Below the pieces are notes generated by a model. It saw only the letters and a list, made by a program, of their open reading frames with translations. It was not told where the DNA came from and made no database searches. The position numbers were made by a program, and so were the translations under genes. A DNA stretch of 33,824 nucleotides from an uncultured Sphingomonadaceae bacterium (GTDB lineage: Bacteria > Pseudomonadota > Alphaproteobacteria > Sphingomonadales > Sphingomonadaceae): NCBI GenBank assembly GCA_946479505.1, contig CAMLGC010000026.1, forward strand, positions 1 to 33,824. Direction: 5' to 3'. Positions 15,445 to 23,962 of the stretch are shown here, piece by piece; position 1 is the first letter of the stretch, and the number at the start of each line of letters is the position of its first letter.

Positions 15445-17451
15445 ATGTCTCGGGTTTCGACACTTTGGTTCGGCGCTGCGCTGGTATTGGGCAGCGGCGC
15501 GAGCGCTGCGGACGCCCAAACGGCGCCGCCGCCTCCCAAAAAGCCCATAAACTCGCCCACCGATACCGCCGGGTTCACGCGGTTGGGATCGACCGAGGGC
15601 GGCTCCAGCTATGTCGGGCCGATCACGACCAAATGGGGCCGCCAGGTGACGCCGCAAAATGCATGGCGCGCCTATCCCCGCCCGCAGATGGCGCGCGACA
15701 CCTGGATGAATCTCAACGGCGAGTGGGATTACGCGATCACGCCTGCGAACGCGCCGCCTCCTGCGGTGATGGACGGCAAGATCCTCGTGCCGTTCGCGGT
15801 CGAATCCAAGCTGTCCGGCGTCGCGCGCAAGCTGATGCCCGACGATCGACTGTGGTATAAGCGCACCTTCACGCTGCCCGCAAAATGGCCGGGCCAGCGC
15901 ACGCTGCTCCATTTTGGCGCGGTCGATTACAAATCGATCATATTGGTCAACGGCGCCGTCGTCGGCAGCCACCAGGGCGGATCGGACCCGTTCAGCTTCG
16001 ACATCACCAAATACCTGCACGCGGGCGCGAACGAGCTCGTCGTTCAGGTCACCGACCCGACCTCGACCGGCGACCAGCCGCGCGGCAAGCAGACGCTGGA
16101 GCCACGCGGCATCTGGTACACCGCGGTCAGCGGCATCTGGCAGACGGTATGGCTCGAACCGGTGTCGGAATTGTATATCCGAGACGTGCGCGCCGTGCCC
16201 GACATCGACACGGGTGAGCTCAAGATTGCCGTCGCGCTCAGCAACACTGCGAGCCCCGACGACGCCGTGCGGCTCACCGCGCGCGACAAAGGCAAGGTGA
16301 TCGCTACCACGATCATGCGCGGCAATCGCGAGGTAAGCCTCAAAATCCCCAACGCGCATCTGTGGTCGCCCGACGATCCCTATCTCTACGATCTGACGGC
16401 CGAGCTGGTGAAGGTGACGCCGCCCAAGGGCGCGGGCGACGATCGCCGCGGCCTGCCGCCGATGACCGACCAGGAGGTGCAAGCCTACGCCGCCGCCCAG
16501 GTCGCCGGTGCGCCCATCGATACCGTCCAGAGCTATTTCGGGATGCGCAAGATCTCGACCGGGATCGATCCGATGACCGGCAAGATGGCATTGCTGCTCA
16601 ACAACGAGCCGCTCTTCCAGAACGGCACGCTCGATCAGGGCTGGTGGCCCGAGAGCCTCCTCACCCCGCCCTCGGCGGAGGCGGCGCGCAGCGACATCGT
16701 TTTCCTCAAGAAAGCCGGCTTCAACATGCTGCGCAAGCACATCAAGGTCGAGCCCGCCCAATATTATTATGCCGCCGATCATCTCGGCATCCTCATCTGG
16801 CAGGACATGCCCTCGGGCGCGTTCGGCGACCAGGCGGTGCGCCGCAAGAGCGACCGCGAGGCGACGATGTCGTCGGCGGCGATGGCCGAATATCAAAGCG
16901 AGGTATCGCGCATCGTCGGCGCGCTGCGCGATTTCCCATCGATCGTGATGTGGGTGACCAACAACGAAGGCTGGGGCCAGTATAATGCGACCGCGCTCGG
17001 CGGCATGGTCAAGGGCATGGACCCGAGCCGTCTCGTCAACACTGCGAGCGGCTGGATGGACGTGCCCGACAGCGGCTCGGACGTGTACGACATCCACACC
17101 TACGACGTGGTGCCGGTCGAGCCTGCGCCCCACCCTGACCGCCCGATCGTGATCGGCGAATATGGCGGCGTCGGGCTGCCGATCGAGGGGCACCTCTGGT
17201 TCACCGACCGCGATGCGCGCATCTATCAGTTCGCAGCCGACAAGGCGGATTACCGCAAGCGCTACAAGGTAAAGTTCGACGAGATCGTCCGTCAGGCGAA
17301 GGAGATCGGCCTCGCCGCCGCGGTCTACACCCAGACGACCGATGTCGAGGGCGAGGTCAACGGCCTGCTCACCTACGATCGCGCGGTCTCGAAGCTGCCG
17401 GCCGAGGAGTTCGCCAGGATGGCCGAGCCGCTGTTCGAGGACGACGAGTGA
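15445..17451 (+). CDS. Glycoside hydrolase family 2 (beta-galactosidase/beta-glucuronidase type), exported
   Basis: Secreted exo-beta-glycosidase of 668 residues. A Sec signal peptide ends near ASAADA. The GH2 jelly-roll sugar-binding domain follows (WMNLNGEWDY, ILVPFAVESKLSG, LWYKRTFTLP, HFGAVDYKSIILVNG, SGIWQTVWLEP), then the Ig-like domain (LWSPDDPYLYDL) and the TIM barrel. The acid/base Glu508 lies in MWVTNNEGWGQYN, the nucleophile Glu572 in VIGEYGGVG. ATG at 15445 has GGGAG five bases upstream. It is first in a plus-strand operon with sulfatases 4 and 5 (25 and 23 base gaps), which suggests it acts on a glycoside exposed after those sulfatases work. Beta-galactosidase is the simplest guess given the galactose dehydrogenase; GH2 specificity is not safely read from sequence. 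Confidence 0.87.
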   Translation: MSRVSTLWFGAALVLGSGASAADAQTAPPPPKKPINSPTDTAGFTRLGSTEGGSSYVGPITTKWGRQVTPQNAWRAYPRPQMARDTWMNLNGEWDYAITPANAPPPAVMDGKILVPFAVESKLSGVARKLMPDDRLWYKRTFTLPAKWPGQRTLLHFGAVDYKSIILVNGAVVGSHQGGSDPFSFDITKYLHAGANELVVQVTDPTSTGDQPRGKQTLEPRGIWYTAVSGIWQTVWLEPVSELYIRDVRAVPDIDTGELKIAVALSNTASPDDAVRLTARDKGKVIATTIMRGNREVSLKIPNAHLWSPDDPYLYDLTAELVKVTPPKGAGDDRRGLPPMTDQEVQAYAAAQVAGAPIDTVQSYFGMRKISTGIDPMTGKMALLLNNEPLFQNGTLDQGWWPESLLTPPSAEAARSDIVFLKKAGFNMLRKHIKVEPAQYYYAADHLGILIWQDMPSGAFGDQAVRRKSDREATMSSAAMAEYQSEVSRIVGALRDFPSIVMWVTNNEGWGQYNATALGGMVKGMDPSRLVNTASGWMDVPDSGSDVYDIHTYDVVPVEPAPHPDRPIVIGEYGGVGLPIEGHLWFTDRDARIYQFAADKADYRKRYKVKFDEIVRQAKEIGLAAAVYTQTTDVEGEVNGLLTYDRAVSKLPAEEFARMAEPLFEDDE

Positions 17452-17476
17452 GGCACGCGGCGGGAGGATGGCAGCC

Positions 17477-19096
17477 GTGAGGCGACGCGAGCTGCTGCTG
17501 TCGCTGCTCGCCTCCACCATTCCCCTGGGGGCGGGCGATGCGCTCGCGCGCGTCGCCCCGCGCCCAGCCCGCCCTTCGCAAGGCAGCGCACCGAACATAA
17601 TCCTCATCGTCTCGGACCAGGATCGTGCGGGCATGACGAAGGCGACAGGCTATCCGCTCGACACCAGCCCGGGGCTCGACGCGCTGGCCCGGCGCGGGGT
17701 GCGGTTCGACAAGGCCTATGCGACCGCGCCGCTCTGCGTTCCCAGCCGCGTCTCGATGCTCACCGGGCGCTGGCCGGAAGCGCATCGCGTGCGGATGAAC
17801 CTCGCCGCGCGCGATGCCTTCTATACGCAGGACCTCTACGACGTCGCCGCGGCGCAGGGCTATCGCACCGGGTTGGCGGGCAAAAACCACACCTATCGCA
17901 AGGCGGCGTCGCTCGATTTCTGGCGCGAATATTCGCATACCTCGGGCTATCGAGGCTCCAATGCCGACCCGCGCTACGCCGCGTTCGATCACTGGATGAA
18001 GAAGCTCGGCGCGGGCAGCCTCTCGCTCGAGCCCACTCCGTTCCCGGCCGAGGTCCAATATCCGCATCGCATCGTCTCCGATGCGATCGAGTTCATCGAC
18101 GGCTCGGGCGAGCAGCCGTTCCTTCTCCAGGTCGGCTTCCCCGAGCCACACACGCCGCAGCAGGTGCCCAAGCCCTATTGGGACATGTTCCCGCCCGACA
18201 AGGTGCCGCCGCGCGCCGCGGGGCCGGAGGCGCTGGCGAAGCTCGGCGTTCGCGCGCGATGGCTGTTCGAGCTGGAGGAGCGCGCCGACGTGCCCGACGA
18301 GGCGCATTGGCGGCGCTACGTCTCCAACTATCTCGGCGCGCTCCGCATGATCGACGACCAGCTCGTGCGGCTGATCGAGCATCTCGAAACGCGCGGGCTG
18401 ACGGACAACACGATCATCGCATACGTCGCCGACCACGGCGATTACGTGATGGACTACGGCCTCGGCCGTAAAGGCGTCGGGCTACCCGAGGCGCTGATCC
18501 GGATTCCGATGGTCTTCGCGGGCCCGGGCATCGAGGCAAGCGCGTTCGACGGCGTCTTCACCTCCAACGCCGATCTCATGCCGACGCTGTGCGAGGCAAT
18601 GGACGCGGACATCCCGATCGGCGTCCAGGGCCGCAGCCTTTGGCCGCTGCTGAAGGGCCAACCCTACCCCGGCGACGAGTTCCGCAGCATCTATGCGGGC
18701 GTTGGCGTCGGCGGTCTCTATTACGATAGCGATGATCTTGCGTCACCGACCGAGGGATCGCACCTGATCGGCGACACGCTCAACAAGGTGACGCAGAGTG
18801 GCAACGCCAAGATGGTCCGCATGGGCGACTGGAAGCTCATCTACGACAGCATGGGCTACGGCCAGCTTTACCACCTGCCGAGCGACCCGCACGAGCTGAA
18901 CAACCGCTTCGGCCAGCCCGATGTCGCCGGCACGCAGGCAGAGCTCATGGCCGAGCTGGCAATGTGGACGATCCGCACACAGGATAGCCTGCCAACCGGC
19001 CCGCAGAACGCCAAATACCAAACCAAATGGGCGCGGCCGCATAATTGGTACGTGCCGCATCGCCGCGCGCCCGCCGGAACCGCCTACATTCCATAA
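17477..19096 (+). CDS. S1 sulfatase 4, paralogue of sulfatase 6
   Basis: S1 sulfatase of about 539 residues. A twin-arginine-like signal (RRRELLLSLLAST) leads it. The metal site is IVSDQDRAG, with Asp-Gln where many sulfatases have Asp-Asp, a variant shared with sulfatase 6. The activation site is PLCVPSRVSMLTGRWPEAHR (Cys87 of CVPSR), followed by AGKNHTY and YVADHGDYVMDYGLGRKGVG. The extreme C-terminus TKWARPHNWYVP...AYIP is nearly the same as in sulfatase 6. GTG at 17477 was chosen because GGGAGG is nine bases away; the ATG at 17468 abuts the ribosome binding site directly. It lies between GH2 and sulfatase 5 in one operon. The two paralogues share long identical blocks, so they probably act on related sulfate positions. 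Confidence 0.88.
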   Translation: MRRRELLLSLLASTIPLGAGDALARVAPRPARPSQGSAPNIILIVSDQDRAGMTKATGYPLDTSPGLDALARRGVRFDKAYATAPLCVPSRVSMLTGRWPEAHRVRMNLAARDAFYTQDLYDVAAAQGYRTGLAGKNHTYRKAASLDFWREYSHTSGYRGSNADPRYAAFDHWMKKLGAGSLSLEPTPFPAEVQYPHRIVSDAIEFIDGSGEQPFLLQVGFPEPHTPQQVPKPYWDMFPPDKVPPRAAGPEALAKLGVRARWLFELEERADVPDEAHWRRYVSNYLGALRMIDDQLVRLIEHLETRGLTDNTIIAYVADHGDYVMDYGLGRKGVGLPEALIRIPMVFAGPGIEASAFDGVFTSNADLMPTLCEAMDADIPIGVQGRSLWPLLKGQPYPGDEFRSIYAGVGVGGLYYDSDDLASPTEGSHLIGDTLNKVTQSGNAKMVRMGDWKLIYDSMGYGQLYHLPSDPHELNNRFGQPDVAGTQAELMAELAMWTIRTQDSLPTGPQNAKYQTKWARPHNWYVPHRRAPAGTAYIP

Positions 19097-19119
19097 AGCG
19101 CGATCAAGGGGAGGACGGG

Positions 19120-20601
19120 ATGAAACGACGGACGAAAGCGGCCCGCTGGGCCTCGACGACGATGCTCGCGGCGCTGATCGGGGCAACGGCACCGGCCGCG
19201 AGCGCGCGCCCGTCCCCTGCCTCCGCACCGAGCGCGCCAGCACCCGATGCGCAGCGCCCCAACATCCTGTTCGTGTTGATCGACGACATGGGCTTCGGCG
19301 ACCTCTCGATCATGGGCGACCCCAAGGTGGAGACGCCCAACCTCGACCGGCTCGCGCGCGAAGGCGTGCTGATGACGCAGTTCTACGACGCTGCGCCGAT
19401 CTGCTCCGCCTCGCGCGCAGGCTTTATGACCGGGCGCTTCCCCGCCGAGGTCGGCTTCATCAACTATGTCAGCGACCGTGCCTTCAACGCCGCGACCGGC
19501 CAGGCCGACTGGCTCGATCCCAAGCTGCCCACCGTCGCGCGCCTGCTTCAAAAAACCGGCTATTCGACCGCGCATATCGGCAAATGGCATCTGGGTGGCG
19601 GGCGCGACATCGGCAATGCGCCCTGGCCCACCGCCTACGGGTTCGATCAGAGCTTCACGACGTTCGAGGGGCTGGGCCCGCGCGTGCTCGTCGCCGACCA
19701 GGAGCGCGACCTCGCCGAGCAGTCGGATGCGCTCGGCGAGGGGCCGCGTTTCTGGGAGATCAAGACCAATTTGACCTCCCTCTATTGCAACATGACCGTC
19801 GATTTCGTCGCGCAGCACGCCGACAAGCCGTGGTTCGTGAACCTGTGGTTCAACGACGTCCACGACCCTTGGGCACCCGACGATGACTCGCTCTCGCAGG
19901 TGATGGGCAGCGGTGCGGACAGCGACGACGACCGCTACCTCGCGACGCTCGTGAAGATGGACCACACGCTCGGCAAGCTGTTCGACCGGCTCGAGCAAAT
20001 GGGCGAGATGGACAACACGCTCGTCATCGTCACGAGCGACAACGGCCCGTCATCGAGGCAGGTCTATTACGAGCACGACCACACCGCCCCCGGCAGCACC
20101 CGGCATCTGCGCGGCCGCAAATGGAGCCTCTACGAAGGCGGCATCCGTCAGCCGATGATCTTCTATTGGAAGGGCCACACCAAGACCGGCTATCGCGATG
20201 ACGAAACCGTCGGCGAAGGCGTCGACCTGCTGCCGACGATCGCCGCCGTCATCGGCGCGAAGGTGCCGGCCGGGGTCGACGGGATCGACTTGTCGCCGGT
20301 GTTCGAAGGTCACGCGATTACGGAACGGCCTGAACTCTTTTGGGCATACGGCAAGGAAGGCGCGCCCAAGAAGACGCCGCAACCGGCGATGGAGCACGAC
20401 CGTGCGCCACCCTTTGCGATCCGCGAGGGCGACTGGAAGCTGCTCGCCGGGTTCGGCGCCGCCGACCCCCAGCTCTTCAACCTGGCGACCGATCCGACCG
20501 AATCGACCGACGTCGCCGCGAGCCAGCCCGCGATCCGCGATCGCCTGCTCGGCAAGCTCAAGGCCTGGATGGCGGATCTGCCGAAGTACAAGGCGCAATA
20601 A
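19120..20601 (+). CDS. S1 sulfatase 5 (CSASR motif), paralogue of sulfatase 7
   Basis: S1 sulfatase of 493 residues, similar in layout to N-acetylgalactosamine-6-sulfatase-type enzymes (FVLIDDMGFGDLSIMGDP, TPNLDRLAREG). A Sec signal peptide covers residues 1-29. The activation site is APICSASRAGFMTGRFP: Cys95 and Arg99 with Ala at the Pro position, an accepted C-x-A-x-R variant. HIGKWHLGGGRDIG and VIVTSDNGPSS complete the active site. AAGGGGAGG lies six bases before the ATG, which follows the sulfatase 4 stop by 23 bases. Long stretches, for example LYCNMTVDFVAQHADKPWF, are identical to sulfatase 7. The gene ends at a terminator shared with the convergent receptor gene. Confidence 0.88.
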   Translation: MKRRTKAARWASTTMLAALIGATAPAASARPSPASAPSAPAPDAQRPNILFVLIDDMGFGDLSIMGDPKVETPNLDRLAREGVLMTQFYDAAPICSASRAGFMTGRFPAEVGFINYVSDRAFNAATGQADWLDPKLPTVARLLQKTGYSTAHIGKWHLGGGRDIGNAPWPTAYGFDQSFTTFEGLGPRVLVADQERDLAEQSDALGEGPRFWEIKTNLTSLYCNMTVDFVAQHADKPWFVNLWFNDVHDPWAPDDDSLSQVMGSGADSDDDRYLATLVKMDHTLGKLFDRLEQMGEMDNTLVIVTSDNGPSSRQVYYEHDHTAPGSTRHLRGRKWSLYEGGIRQPMIFYWKGHTKTGYRDDETVGEGVDLLPTIAAVIGAKVPAGVDGIDLSPVFEGHAITERPELFWAYGKEGAPKKTPQPAMEHDRAPPFAIREGDWKLLAGFGAADPQLFNLATDPTESTDVAASQPAIRDRLLGKLKAWMADLPKYKAQ

Positions 20602-20640
20602 AAAAGCGACCGCGTCGCCCGATCGCGACGCGGCCGTTTT
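20600..20640. terminator. Bidirectional rho-independent terminator
   Basis: A 9-bp perfect stem, CCGCGTCGC (20610-20618) with GCGACGCGG (20625-20633), has a 6-base loop. It is flanked by an A-run on the left (20600-20605) and TTTT on the right (20637-20640). It serves the sulfatase 5 transcript on the plus strand and possibly the receptor transcript on the minus strand; the genes converge here. Confidence 0.8.
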
Positions 20641-20653
20641 CGTTCCAGGAAGA

Positions 20654-20686
20654 GGGCGGCAGCGGATCGATCCGCTGCCGCCCTTT
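20654..20686. repeat. 30-bp perfect palindrome between convergent genes
   Basis: Bases 20654-20683 form an unbroken inverted repeat centred between 20668 and 20669 (left arm GGGCGGCAGCGGATC), followed by TTT. It lies just beyond the first terminator and eight bases from the receptor stop. It has no loop bases, so cruciform or a second terminator for the plus strand are both possible. Confidence 0.6.
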
Positions 20687-20691
20687 CTCCG

Positions 20692-23535
20692 TCAGATCCT
20701 CAGCCGAATGCCGACCGAATAGGTGGTCTCGTCATAATCCATGAAGTTGTTGACGTGGGTGTAGCCGGGATAATCGTAATAGGTCGAAGAATTGTGCCGC
20801 AGGATGTTGGTGCCGCCGACGTCGATCCGGATGGCGTCGCTCACGTCGTAGCCGATGTTGAAATCGAGCCTTCCTGCGGGCCGCTGATAGGTGATCAGCG
20901 GCGGCACGTAGATGTCGTCGATATTCTCCGCGGTGAACGGCCGCAGCGTCGGCTGGCCGCTGGCATCGTCGTCGAAATATTTGGAGCGGTAAGTGTACAC
21001 CAAACGGCCGCTGATCCCGTATTTCTCATATAGCAGGCCAAGCGTGTAATTGTATTTCGACACGCCCTGGAGCGGATAGCCCGCGAGCGGGTCGTCGCCG
21101 CCGATCTCCGAATCGGCAATCGTGAACGCCCCCTGCACGCCGACGCCCGAAAGCGCGCCGGGCAGGAAATCGAAGAAATATTGCGAGCTGATCTCGACGC
21201 CCTTGAGCGTCGCCTCGCCGACGTTGCGCGGCCGCCGGATGGCGAAATCCTCGCCGTCGAAGGTCTCGATGGCGGCGCTGGTGATCACGCGGTCGGTGAT
21301 ATCGCGATAATAGCCCGCGACCGCGATATAGCCGCTATCGAAATAATATTCGAAGGTCGCGTCGTAGCTTTGCGACTTCTGCGCCTTGAGATTGGGATTG
21401 CCGGCGCTGCCGCCGCTCTGGACGAGCGGGTTGTTCGAATGGTTGAGCGTAACCGCCGGGTTGAGCGCGCCGAAGCTCGGCCGCCGCAGCGATCGTGCAT
21501 AGCCGAGGCGGATCTGGATGCCGTCGCCGATCTTGAAGCGCGCCGTCGCATTGGGCAGCCAGTCGTTGTCGGTGGTCTTTGCAGACAACGGCTGGAAAAC
21601 GCCGGCATCGTCGGCCACGAAGGTCGCGATCGTGCGATCGGTGCGAACGTATCGGACCCCGACCACGCCATCGACCGAAATGCTGCTGCCGAGATCGGCG
21701 GCATATGTGGCCTGCACATAGCCCGCGAGCGAATTTTCGGTCGCATCGAACTCGCGCCCGGGGTCGTAATCGGGCTGGCCGGGCGGCAGGCCGAAATAGG
21801 CGCGCGTCTGATCCAATCCCGATTCCGACAGGAGGAAATCCGGATTGGGGATGTAGAAACGCGATCCGTTGTTGAGATCGGGCGCCTGCGATCCGAGCAC
21901 GAGGAAATTATATGGCAGCCCCGTTTCGGACACCTTTACTGCGGTGGCTTCCGAGCCGGTGCCGATATTGCCGCCGGGAATCCTCGTGTTCAAATGGGCG
22001 GATAGTGCATTTGCCGACCGGTCAGCATAGCGCACCCCGCCCGCGAGGTTCGACAGGAAGCCGTCGAAATCATAATCGACATCGCCCTTGATCTGGAACA
22101 GGTCGCCCTTGTTCACGTCGAAATTCTGGATCAGCGCATTGCGGATATAGAGATTGTCGCGGCTGAGCAGCGCACCGCCCGGCACGGTATATTCGGCGTG
22201 GCCGTCGACATCCTCGGTAAGGGTCAGGCTGTCGAGGCGCTGACCGATATCCGAGGTGATGTTCTGAAGATGGTATTTCGAGGTCTGATACGCCGCGTCG
22301 ACCACCGCGTGGAGATCGCCCGATTCGTATTTGACGCCGCCCGCAATCTGCTTGTTGCGCTGGTTTAGGTCGCGCGCCTGTGTCGTCTGGTTCGCCACGA
22401 GATTGGCGAAGGTGATGCTGTCGGGCTCGCAGACCGTTTCCTGATGATACGGCGTCAGCGTCTCGTTGCCATCGGCGTCGGTCTGGATGACCGGATTGTT
22501 GCCGTTATTGTCGCGCACACGCGTCAGGATGCAGCGGTCGCTGAGCTCGACGCTGCCGTCGACGATCGTCGTGCCGGCCGTGAACGGCTGGATGTTGGCG
22601 CCGTTGCGGCTGCCGCGATCGCGGAAATAGGTGTAGAAACCCTCGACATAGGCTTCGATCTCGGGCGACGCCTGCCATTGCAGCGCGCCGTTCAACTGAT
22701 GGCGCTCGATGAAACCTTGCTGCGGGAAATTCTGCAGGATGCCCGGAAGCAACAGCCCTTCGACATTGAACGGACCGGTGCTGGCGCTGCGCCGCTGGAA
22801 CAAGACCGTCGTCGCGCGATAATATTCGGACCGCGAATAGCTGCCGTTAATCAGCGCGCCGATCTCGCCGATGCCGGTGTCCCACCGATCGGTGGCGAGC
22901 GCGCTGAACTGCGGGTTCACCTTGTCGACCCGCGCCGCATAGTTTGCGCGGGCCGACAGCACGACGGTCGGCTTCTGGAAATTGAATGGCCGATTGAGCT
23001 CGAGGTCGATCACGCCGGCGAGCCCGCCTTCGGTCAGGTCGGCGGTCTGCGACTTGTAAACGTTGACGCGGGATAGCGCCTGGGCGGGCAGATCCTGCAG
23101 GTCGAAGCTGCGTCCGGTGGTGGTGAAGACCTCGCGGCCGTTCACCGTCGTCAGCACGTCCGGCAGGCCGCGCACGCGCACGTCGCCGAGCTCATTGTTG
23201 CGGTTGGTCGATACCTGCACGCCGGGCACGCGCTGCAACGCCGCCGCGGTCGTCGGATCGGGAAGCTTGCCGATGTCCTCCGCGACGATCGCGTCGACCA
23301 CCTGAACCGACTCGCGCTTGATGTCGGCCGCGCGCTCGAGCGAGCGTCGAATGCCGGTAACGACGATCTCGTTGCCGATGCTCTGTGGCGCTTCAGCGAC
23401 CGAAGCGTCTCGTCCGGAATCGGCCGCTTGTCCTTGCGTCGCGGCGCCCTGGTCGACGGTTTGTGCATGGGCACCCTCGCACACGATCAGCGCGAGAGCC
23501 GACACCGCGACCGAAAGACAAACCTGCCTCTTCAT
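20692..23535 (-). CDS. TonB-dependent outer-membrane receptor (Xanthomonas/Caulobacter carbohydrate type)
   Basis: Outer-membrane active transporter of 947 residues that should import oligosaccharides from the target glycan. A Sec signal peptide (MKRQVCLSVAVSALALIVCEGAHA) is followed by a TonB-box-like EIVVTGIRRSLERA and the plug domain (AEDIGKLPDPTTAAALQRVPGVQV, DVRVRGLPDVLTTVNGRE, EGGLAGVIDLELNRPF). The remainder alternates beta-barrel strands, ending with YSVGIRLRI. The ATG at 23535 has GGGGAGG four bases upstream; the open frame further upstream is unsupported. This receptor group occurs in sphingomonads, Caulobacter and Xanthomonas and works without a SusD partner; none is present. It is the only receptor in the locus and is transcribed away from sulfatases 6 and 7. 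The AT-rich region upstream carries a TATGAT site. Confidence 0.92.
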   Translation of the reverse strand: MKRQVCLSVAVSALALIVCEGAHAQTVDQGAATQGQAADSGRDASVAEAPQSIGNEIVVTGIRRSLERAADIKRESVQVVDAIVAEDIGKLPDPTTAAALQRVPGVQVSTNRNNELGDVRVRGLPDVLTTVNGREVFTTTGRSFDLQDLPAQALSRVNVYKSQTADLTEGGLAGVIDLELNRPFNFQKPTVVLSARANYAARVDKVNPQFSALATDRWDTGIGEIGALINGSYSRSEYYRATTVLFQRRSASTGPFNVEGLLLPGILQNFPQQGFIERHQLNGALQWQASPEIEAYVEGFYTYFRDRGSRNGANIQPFTAGTTIVDGSVELSDRCILTRVRDNNGNNPVIQTDADGNETLTPYHQETVCEPDSITFANLVANQTTQARDLNQRNKQIAGGVKYESGDLHAVVDAAYQTSKYHLQNITSDIGQRLDSLTLTEDVDGHAEYTVPGGALLSRDNLYIRNALIQNFDVNKGDLFQIKGDVDYDFDGFLSNLAGGVRYADRSANALSAHLNTRIPGGNIGTGSEATAVKVSETGLPYNFLVLGSQAPDLNNGSRFYIPNPDFLLSESGLDQTRAYFGLPPGQPDYDPGREFDATENSLAGYVQATYAADLGSSISVDGVVGVRYVRTDRTIATFVADDAGVFQPLSAKTTDNDWLPNATARFKIGDGIQIRLGYARSLRRPSFGALNPAVTLNHSNNPLVQSGGSAGNPNLKAQKSQSYDATFEYYFDSGYIAVAGYYRDITDRVITSAAIETFDGEDFAIRRPRNVGEATLKGVEISSQYFFDFLPGALSGVGVQGAFTIADSEIGGDDPLAGYPLQGVSKYNYTLGLLYEKYGISGRLVYTYRSKYFDDDASGQPTLRPFTAENIDDIYVPPLITYQRPAGRLDFNIGYDVSDAIRIDVGGTNILRHNSSTYYDYPGYTHVNNFMDYDETTYSVGIRLRI

Positions 23536-23962
23536 ACTTCCTCCCCTTTGTGCTCGGGTTCGGTGGCAAGACTGTCCCGACCCGTACGCTGCGGGGGCAC
23601 TGCCGAGTTGCTCGATCCACACCGCTGAACAGGGTGCGCGATCAGGCGTCGCGCCGCTCCCGTCACCGTTCCGGATGGTCGAGACCCATCGGCCAAGCCC
23701 TTACGCCATGACCGCTCGACAGATACCAAGACCCCGTTCAGAGTCAATATATATATGATATATACCTCCGGCGACGGGCGCGTTATAACGTCGATCGAGC
23801 CGCCAGCGTCGATACCGACTCTTGCAGAGCGGCCGGGAGGAGCCGAAATATGCGACTGACGCCGGCGCAGTATGGCGACCGATTTTATCATACATATGAT
23901 CGGCTCATTTCAAGGTTGATGGCGCGTACGCAAAGGCCGCTTTTACGCGGGAGGAATGTGCG
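23536..23962. promoter_or_regulatory. Divergent promoter region, TonB receptor / sulfatase 6-7 operon
   Basis: A 427-base gap without a believable gene. The receptor-proximal part (23536-23740) is ordinary GC-rich sequence, presumably leader. An AT-rich island at 23745-23765 reads AATATATATATGATATATAC with TATGAT at 23754-23759, about 219 bases from the receptor start. A second island at 23883-23900 holds the perfect inverted repeat described separately. Both are unusual for the local base composition and probably mark the two promoters. Confidence 0.5.
23887..23900. promoter_or_regulatory. Candidate operator: inverted repeat ATCATA-CA-TATGAT
   Basis: The site reads ATCATACATATGAT, two perfect 6-base arms around a 2-base spacer, preceded by TTTT. 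It ends 62 bases before the sulfatase 6 ATG. It is the most symmetric version of an element seen in degenerate form before the regulator, galM/FGE, dehydratase/sulfatase 1, sulfatase 2, phosphoesterase and receptor genes. Dimeric GntR regulators bind such short palindromes. That this locus's FadR-type regulator binds it is inference. Confidence 0.5.

Noticed and set aside
15250..17634. Long minus-strand open frame (about 794 codons) across the GH2 gene
   Set aside because: Complement shadow of the GH2 gene; composition is atypical and no family features appear.
20692..23535. SusC/SusD-type pair
   Set aside because: The receptor is of the proteobacterial carbohydrate type and no SusD-like lipoprotein gene lies nearby.
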